From NCBI GenBank assembly GCA_001314865.1, contig LJZR01000002.1:248001-312000 (forward strand): a stretch of 64,000 bases of DNA. Reading direction: 5' to 3'. This document shows, piece by piece, positions 59,536-64,000 of this stretch. The notes beneath the pieces are model-generated. The model saw only the letters and a program-made list of their open reading frames with translations, had not been told where the DNA came from and ran no database searches. The position numbers and the translations under genes were made by a program. Each line of letters opens with the position of its first letter. The first letter of the stretch is position 1. This DNA comes from Phormidesmis priestleyi Ana. GTDB lineage: Bacteria; Cyanobacteriota; Cyanobacteriia; Phormidesmidales; Phormidesmidaceae.

Positions 59536-60981
59536 ATGACTGAATCTTCTTTCCCTACTCCCCCCTCTCGACAGACCGCTTCCTACGGCCGCGGTATGCG
59601 AGTCTCTAAATTAGGCTATTTGGGCTTAGGCCTACTGGCGAACACGCTAATATGGGGCTTGGCTTTGGCCTATCTCAAGCTGGCTCCAACCACCTACACC
59701 AGCGAATGGGGTCTCAACGTACTTGATACTGCCGCCTCTGCCGACGTGACTTTGCCAGAAGGCGGTCGCGCTGCGCTCAATCCAGCGGGTTACAATCCTG
59801 TTCGCAGAGATCCCCGAACTGACTATGTCTATTTGGCGCAAAGCCCAGACATTCTTAGAGAGGCGGCGGCCGAGGTCGATTTGACTGTACAAGAGTTTGG
59901 CAACCCTGAAATTACTACCGAAGAAGACAGCTCTATTATTGGTTTTGTCGTTAAAGGTGAGACGCCTGAGATGGCCCAAAAGCAAGCAACTGCCTTGTAT
60001 GTGGCGCTAGCTCGTAGAATCGATCAGCTCCGGCAAGCCGAACTGCTGCGTCGCGAACTGGAAACTAAAGCAGCTCTAGAATCTGCGCGTGGGCAAGTGG
60101 AAGATGCTCAGAACGCACTGGCTAGCTATCAAGCGAACTCAGGCCTGAGTTCTGAGGCTCAAATTTCTGATTTGGCAGTGGGCGTAGAACAGCTGCGTCG
60201 GCAGTATGCGCTGGCGGTTGCTGAGGAGAAAGGATTGGGCAGTCAGGTTCAGCAACTGGCTCAAGATATTAATGAGTCGTCAGCAGGCGCAGCCGATGCT
60301 TATCGATTACAAGTCGATCCGGTCTACAAAAGTCAGTTTGAAGAATATGGGATAGCAGCGGCCGAATATGCTGATATTTCATCTCAGCTGGGGGCTCAGC
60401 ATCCTCAAGTCGTGGCTAAACGGGCCGAAGTAGAAGGACTGGCGTCTGCGTTGGAGGGGCGGGGTTCTTTCCTCTTAGGCCGAGAGGTAGATCAAAGCGT
60501 ACTGACTCAGCTTGGGCCGATTGGGGTTGATCCTAGAGTCGCAGCGTCTCGCGGTGAGCTTTTTCAGGTGGCCGTGAACAGTCGGGCTAATCAAAGTGGT
60601 TTACAGTCTCAAACTCAAGAGCTGTCTAACCAAATTGGGGGACTAGAAGGTCGCTTGCGTCAGCTGACTCAGGAGCAGTTTACGGTGGATAGGCTGGAGC
60701 GGAACTTGCAGGTTGCAGAAGCCATCTTTGCTGCTGCTGTGGCAAAATTGAACCTAAGCGATGCGGATATCTACTCCGTTTATCCGCCGACTCAGTTGGC
60801 GGCTGAACCCACCTTGCCCGATGAAGATAAATATATTTCTCCAAGCCCTGTAGTTGCGATTGGCGGGGCGCTAGCGGGCTCTTTCTTAGCAACGACAGGT
60901 CTTTTGTTGCTTTGGGCCAATCGGAGGAATTCAGTGGCAGAAGAACAATTGGTCGCGGCTGATTTTCCGTTTAGAGCCTAG
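59536..60981 (+). CDS. Wzz/GumC-type chain-length determinant protein
   Basis: 481 aa polysaccharide co-polymerase. Two membrane segments bracket a long periplasmic region: LGYLGLGLLANTLIWGLALAYL near the N-terminus and VVAIGGALAGSFLATTGLLLLW near the end. The middle is helical with coiled-coil character (residues 150-390, many Gln/Glu/Leu). PPTQLAAEPTLPDE before the second segment is the proline-rich motif of the family. No tyrosine-kinase domain is fused. Three bases separate its stop from the Wzx-like gene. Confidence 0.88.
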   Translation: MTESSFPTPPSRQTASYGRGMRVSKLGYLGLGLLANTLIWGLALAYLKLAPTTYTSEWGLNVLDTAASADVTLPEGGRAALNPAGYNPVRRDPRTDYVYLAQSPDILREAAAEVDLTVQEFGNPEITTEEDSSIIGFVVKGETPEMAQKQATALYVALARRIDQLRQAELLRRELETKAALESARGQVEDAQNALASYQANSGLSSEAQISDLAVGVEQLRRQYALAVAEEKGLGSQVQQLAQDINESSAGAADAYRLQVDPVYKSQFEEYGIAAAEYADISSQLGAQHPQVVAKRAEVEGLASALEGRGSFLLGREVDQSVLTQLGPIGVDPRVAASRGELFQVAVNSRANQSGLQSQTQELSNQIGGLEGRLRQLTQEQFTVDRLERNLQVAEAIFAAAVAKLNLSDADIYSVYPPTQLAAEPTLPDEDKYISPSPVVAIGGALAGSFLATTGLLLLWANRRNSVAEEQLVAADFPFRA

Positions 60982-60984
60982 ATT

Positions 60985-62319
60985 ATGATGAGTGCGCGTG
61001 CCGCAAGTGGTCTTAAAAACAAACTTGTCAAAGGTGCTGCGGGGGCCTTTGGGCTCCGGCTAATCTATACAGGACTCACCTTTCTAACCAGCATCTTACT
61101 AGCTCGTGTTTTAGGAACCACTGGGTTTGGTACTTACACGTATGCTGTGGTCTGGGCGTTTCTTTTGAGCGTTCCGGCTACGATGGGCTTTGATAATTTT
61201 ATCGTACGTGAAATAGCGGTGTATCAAACCCAGTCTTTTTGGGGTTTGATGCGAGGAATTTTGATCTGGGCTAACCGCTCTGTTCTAATTGCTTCTATCT
61301 GTTTAGCGCTGATCGCGATATTAGTGGCTTGGTTTATAGGCGAAGATGCTCACTCAGAAACGTTTATTGGCTTTTGCATTGCGGTTTCGCTGATGCCAGC
61401 GATTGCTTTGCGTAATGTTAGGCGCGGTGCTATGCGAGGACTGAATCATATTGCAAAGGGTTTGGTTCCTGAGCTTCTGATAGATCCACTGCTCCTGATT
61501 GTGCTAACGTTTACTGCCTATCTGGTGATGAAGCAGACGCTAAATGCACTCTGGGTCATTGCCTTCTATGGCTTTGGAACTGCTACCACGCTGATGATTA
61601 TTAGTCGGTTTGTCAACCAAGCATTGCCTGCTCCTGCAAAAACTGCACAACCTGAGTACAACGGAAGGCTCTGGCTAAGCAGTGCTTTCCCGTTTATGTT
61701 GATTGAGAGCATTCCTATCATCAACGGACAGACGGATGTCCTCATGCTAGGTGCGTTTAGAGGCGTTGAGGCAGTGGGTCTGTATGTGCCGGTTAACCGG
61801 GGTGCTCAACTGATTACATTTATTTTGATGGCGGTTGGCAGTGCGCTAGCGCCTATGGTTGCGAGCGCTTATGCCGATAACCAATTGTTTGATTTGCAGC
61901 AGACGGTGACTAAAAGTGTGCGTGTTGTTGCAGGTGTTGGTTTTTTGTTTGCGATTAGCTTAATTGTTGGCGGGCATTGGTACCTTTCTATCTTTGGGCC
62001 TGAGTTTGTAGAGGGTAGTACAGCACTCTACATTTTGTGTGTGGGTACCTTTGTTTCTACTGCACTAGGTCTTTCGTTTACGATTTTGAACATGACAGGT
62101 CACGAACGGTACACAGCTATGCTGGGCTGGGTGACGACAGTGCTCAATATTGTGCTCAATGCAATTTTTATCCCGCTGTGGGGGGTCGAGGGGGCCGCGA
62201 TCGCGACTTCAAGCAGTGTGCTGCTTGGTAGCTTTGTGGCGGTGTATGCAGTCAGACAAAAGCTAGGAATTGACGCTACTTTGATGGGCCTACCGGCTAA
62301 AAGACTCAACCCTAGGTAG
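60985..62319 (+). CDS. Wzx-like oligosaccharide flippase
   Basis: 444 aa integral membrane protein with about twelve to fourteen hydrophobic segments, of the polysaccharide transporter/MOP type. It moves lipid-linked sugar units across the membrane. ARVLGTTGFGTYTYAVVWAF, TDVLMLGAFRGVEAVGLYVP and LNIVLNAIFIPLWGVEGAAIAT are typical. Two ATGs in a row occur at the start. Immediately follows the Wzz-like gene, so they are probably co-transcribed. The stop lies in the first unit of an 18-bp array. Confidence 0.9.
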   Translation: MMSARAASGLKNKLVKGAAGAFGLRLIYTGLTFLTSILLARVLGTTGFGTYTYAVVWAFLLSVPATMGFDNFIVREIAVYQTQSFWGLMRGILIWANRSVLIASICLALIAILVAWFIGEDAHSETFIGFCIAVSLMPAIALRNVRRGAMRGLNHIAKGLVPELLIDPLLLIVLTFTAYLVMKQTLNALWVIAFYGFGTATTLMIISRFVNQALPAPAKTAQPEYNGRLWLSSAFPFMLIESIPIINGQTDVLMLGAFRGVEAVGLYVPVNRGAQLITFILMAVGSALAPMVASAYADNQLFDLQQTVTKSVRVVAGVGFLFAISLIVGGHWYLSIFGPEFVEGSTALYILCVGTFVSTALGLSFTILNMTGHERYTAMLGWVTTVLNIVLNAIFIPLWGVEGAAIATSSSVLLGSFVAVYAVRQKLGIDATLMGLPAKRLNPR

Positions 62320-62419
62320 ACAGTCACCGCAGATAGACAGTCACCCCAGATAGTACAGTCACCCCAGATAGTACAGTCACCCCAGATAGTACAGTCACCC
62401 CAGATAGTACAGTCACTGC
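62315..62419. repeat. 16-18-bp tandem array starting at a stop codon, 6 units
   Basis: AGATAGTACAGTCACCCC occurs three times perfectly, flanked by shorter or changed copies. The first contains the TAG of the flippase gene (62317-62319). It leads to the convergent glycosyltransferase gene. Confidence 0.96.
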
Positions 62420-62477
62420 CGCGGTCGCCTTTACCTTGTTATTGTCATCATTTTGTCATCATTTTTTACTGTCATCA

Positions 62478-63602
62478 TTATTGAGAGACGGCTGCTTGCC
62501 AATACTGAATATCGGCCGCGTAGCTGTCGGCAGCAGTTTGCCAGGTGGGTAATGACTTGTTAGGACTAGCTGTTGTCGAAAGTGCCAGCTGGCGGATGAC
62601 TTTCTGGGCGGCAGTAGTGGGGGCTTGGGTGGAGATAGGGATAATTGCTCCTTTCCCCACCTCAATTGCTGCCTGATTGACCTCGTTGACAACTACCCAC
62701 TTTTTAAATGAGGCAGCCTCGGCAATAGGCAGCCCAAACCCTTCGCTCTCGGATAGATAAACGACGGCAGCAGCCTGTCGGTAACACTGTGCCAGCGTTT
62801 GGTCATCTACATGTCCTTGGTATGTCACCCACTCCAGCTGACTGACTGAATCTAAAAAAGCCTCGCCTTCTAACTGGGTCGAGGTGTTCATCCCGCCGAC
62901 GAGCCGGAGTTCCCATGGCTGGCCACTATGTTCGCGGAGTGCTCTAACCAGCGCTAGGGCCTCAGGCAGGCGCTTGGCCGCTGGGTCGATCCGACCTACT
63001 GAAAGCAGAAATGGATGGTCTGAAGTAGGCAGGTTGACAGGTGGCAGGCTTGCTAGCGATGAATCAGCGCCGTTAGAAATGACTTTGAGTTTATCTTTGA
63101 GCCGAGTCTGAGGCCGAAAGTGGTGTAGATCGTCTTCGGTTGCTTTGCTCACCGCGATAATTTCTTTAGCGAGCCAGATCGAGGCATCTAGATAGATGAG
63201 CGATCGCAGCGCAGTCTTCAGCCGACTGCCATATTTTTCTTTGGCTTTCCATTCGTTGACATCGTGAATGACAGCAATCGTCGGTGGGTGCCAGGGCAAG
63301 AGCACCGGGTTGGATAACCATACCGCCAGATTGATGCCTGAGTGTTGGCAGTATTGACTGAACTTTGTGGCCAGCCAGAGATAACGCCTGCTGGGTGAGT
63401 AGTCTAGCTCCGGAATGACTTCTACGTAAGCTTTGAGCTGCTGCAGCGCAGGCGTATTTTGAAGCGCATTGGGCGAACTTAAAATTTTGAGCTGAATGCC
63501 TTTTTGGACGAGGGCTTCAACTAAGGGGGGCAGCAACCGGTCTAAATACTGGCCGATGCCCAAACGAGGGCCTAGATAGTAAGCAACAAGGGCAACGGTC
63601 AT
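62478..63602 (-). CDS. Glycosyltransferase family 4 protein
   Basis: 374 aa GT-B enzyme, probably adding sugars to the exopolysaccharide repeat unit. VALVAYYLGPRLGIGQYLDRLLPPLV is the N-terminal domain start. The C-terminal domain has HPFLLSVGRIDPAAKRL, WVTYQGHVDD and the diphosphate-binding stretch VYLSESEGFGLPIAEAASF, with the E-x7-E pattern of the family. Acceptor and donor sugars are not predictable. It faces the Wzx-like gene across the 18-bp array, on the opposite strand. Confidence 0.9.
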   Translation of the reverse strand: MTVALVAYYLGPRLGIGQYLDRLLPPLVEALVQKGIQLKILSSPNALQNTPALQQLKAYVEVIPELDYSPSRRYLWLATKFSQYCQHSGINLAVWLSNPVLLPWHPPTIAVIHDVNEWKAKEKYGSRLKTALRSLIYLDASIWLAKEIIAVSKATEDDLHHFRPQTRLKDKLKVISNGADSSLASLPPVNLPTSDHPFLLSVGRIDPAAKRLPEALALVRALREHSGQPWELRLVGGMNTSTQLEGEAFLDSVSQLEWVTYQGHVDDQTLAQCYRQAAAVVYLSESEGFGLPIAEAASFKKWVVVNEVNQAAIEVGKGAIIPISTQAPTTAAQKVIRQLALSTTASPNKSLPTWQTAADSYAADIQYWQAAVSQ

Positions 63603-63918
63603 AACAGATGATGTCAGGAAGATGAATAAGAATACTTAGGTCAAGATACCTTCTGAGCCGTGTCTTGATCTGAATTTGGTAGACGCTTTTTTGCGATGGG
63701 GCGCTTAGCAGGACTTTATAATAACTTTGCAGCTCGTCTAATTTCATGCATATGAGTTATTACATCTATAGCGAGTGCGTTCTTCTGTAGATATACTTTG
63801 AACTCATGGACGATGGGGTCAATAACTTTGGCAGTAATACCGATGATTGTTTGTCCGGCAAGGTGCTATGAGGTCTGTATATATGTTTAATGGGCATACA
63901 TATTTATGACTGGTCCTT
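63603..63918. other. Divergent spacer at the right end
   Basis: About 315 bp between the glycosyltransferase and a possible new plus-strand frame; no gene or strong structure seen. Confidence 0.45.
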
Positions 63919-64000
63919 ATGACTGCTTTTATGCCTGAGGCATTAACTGAGGCGAGCGCTGGTTTATTCCTAATCGACTTCCTAATTGACCATGTCAGAT
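63919..64000 (+). CDS. Possible 5' end of a gene running off the window
   Basis: An ATG at 63919 (a second in-frame ATG at 63931) opens a frame without stops to the window end, giving 27 residues (MTAFMPEALTEASAGLF and onward). The peptide is too short to identify. Divergent from the glycosyltransferase, it may be another exopolysaccharide gene. Confidence 0.35.
   Translation, partial: MTAFMPEALTEASAGLFLIDFLIDHVR

Noticed and set aside
3661-62419. The tandem arrays as CRISPR arrays
   Set aside because: The units are 9-21 bp and directly abutting, with no unique spacers between them, and there are no cas genes.
1-64000. Mobile elements, prophage or a genomic island
   Set aside because: No transposase, integrase or phage gene and no long flanking inverted or direct repeats were seen; gene content is housekeeping throughout.

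Overview
This window is chromosomal DNA from a cyanobacterium. The direct evidence is the gene content: psbV (cytochrome c-550), a PucC-type MFS protein, plant-like single-subunit accD, cyanobacterial Zur, purS, a CyaC-like multidomain adenylate cyclase, DUF3352 and DUF6816-like proteins, and frequent GCGATCGC (HIP1) octamers. The mix suggests a Leptolyngbya- or Synechococcus-like organism, but I cannot fix the genus. I see no prophage, insertion sequence, CRISPR array or rRNA operon. It looks like core genome with unusually expanded short tandem repeats between genes.

Layout. 1-5 kb: 3' end of an unknown gene, aroA, a c-di-GMP phosphodiesterase with degenerate receiver and GGDEF domains, a Nudix hydrolase and PrxQ. 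5-10 kb: a lipoprotein, a zinc-uptake operon (znuA-znuC-znuB) behind a perfect 7-1-7 Zur box, and an inositol-monophosphatase-family enzyme. 10-18.5 kb: PucC-like transporter, Hsp20 with a possible SD-masking 5' leader, a short-chain dehydrogenase, methionine aminopeptidase, clpS overlapping a CPBP protease, and a gene-free AT-rich kilobase before a STAS gene. 18.8-30 kb: a radical SAM fusion protein, a Tat-type substrate-binding lipoprotein, psbV, accD, prepilin peptidase, leuB and hisC. 30-44 kb: an unknown protein, an acetyltransferase, the CyaC-like cyclase, a TonB-like protein, tRNA-Gly(UCC) overlapping the end of an ElaA-like gene, a flavin reductase, malic enzyme and envelope proteins. 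44-50.6 kb: a 1068-residue fusion of a PlsY-like membrane domain to a dikinase, a lipase-like hydrolase and a DEAD-box helicase. 50.7-57.5 kb: acs, a PadR regulator, zur, purS-purQ and murG. 57.5-64 kb: an exopolysaccharide export cluster (Wza-, Wzz- and Wzx-like) and a glycosyltransferase.

Genes that plausibly work together: zur (53.6-54.0 kb) with znuABC (6.3-9.2 kb), through the Zur box; clpS with the CPBP protease, through an 8-nt overlap; elaA with the flavin reductase, stop and start abutting; purS with purQ; and the Wza/Wzz/Wzx trio for polysaccharide export.

The strongest signal not explained by genes is a set of more than 30 private tandem arrays. Units are 11-21 bp, usually 2-8 copies, and the sequence differs at every locus. 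Many start at, contain or run between stop and start codons. Arrays inside genes have periods divisible by three, while intergenic arrays are often 11, 13 or 14 bp. At psbV such a duplication appears to have rewritten the protein's C-terminus, and in one case it fills the whole gap from the stop of one gene to the start of the next.
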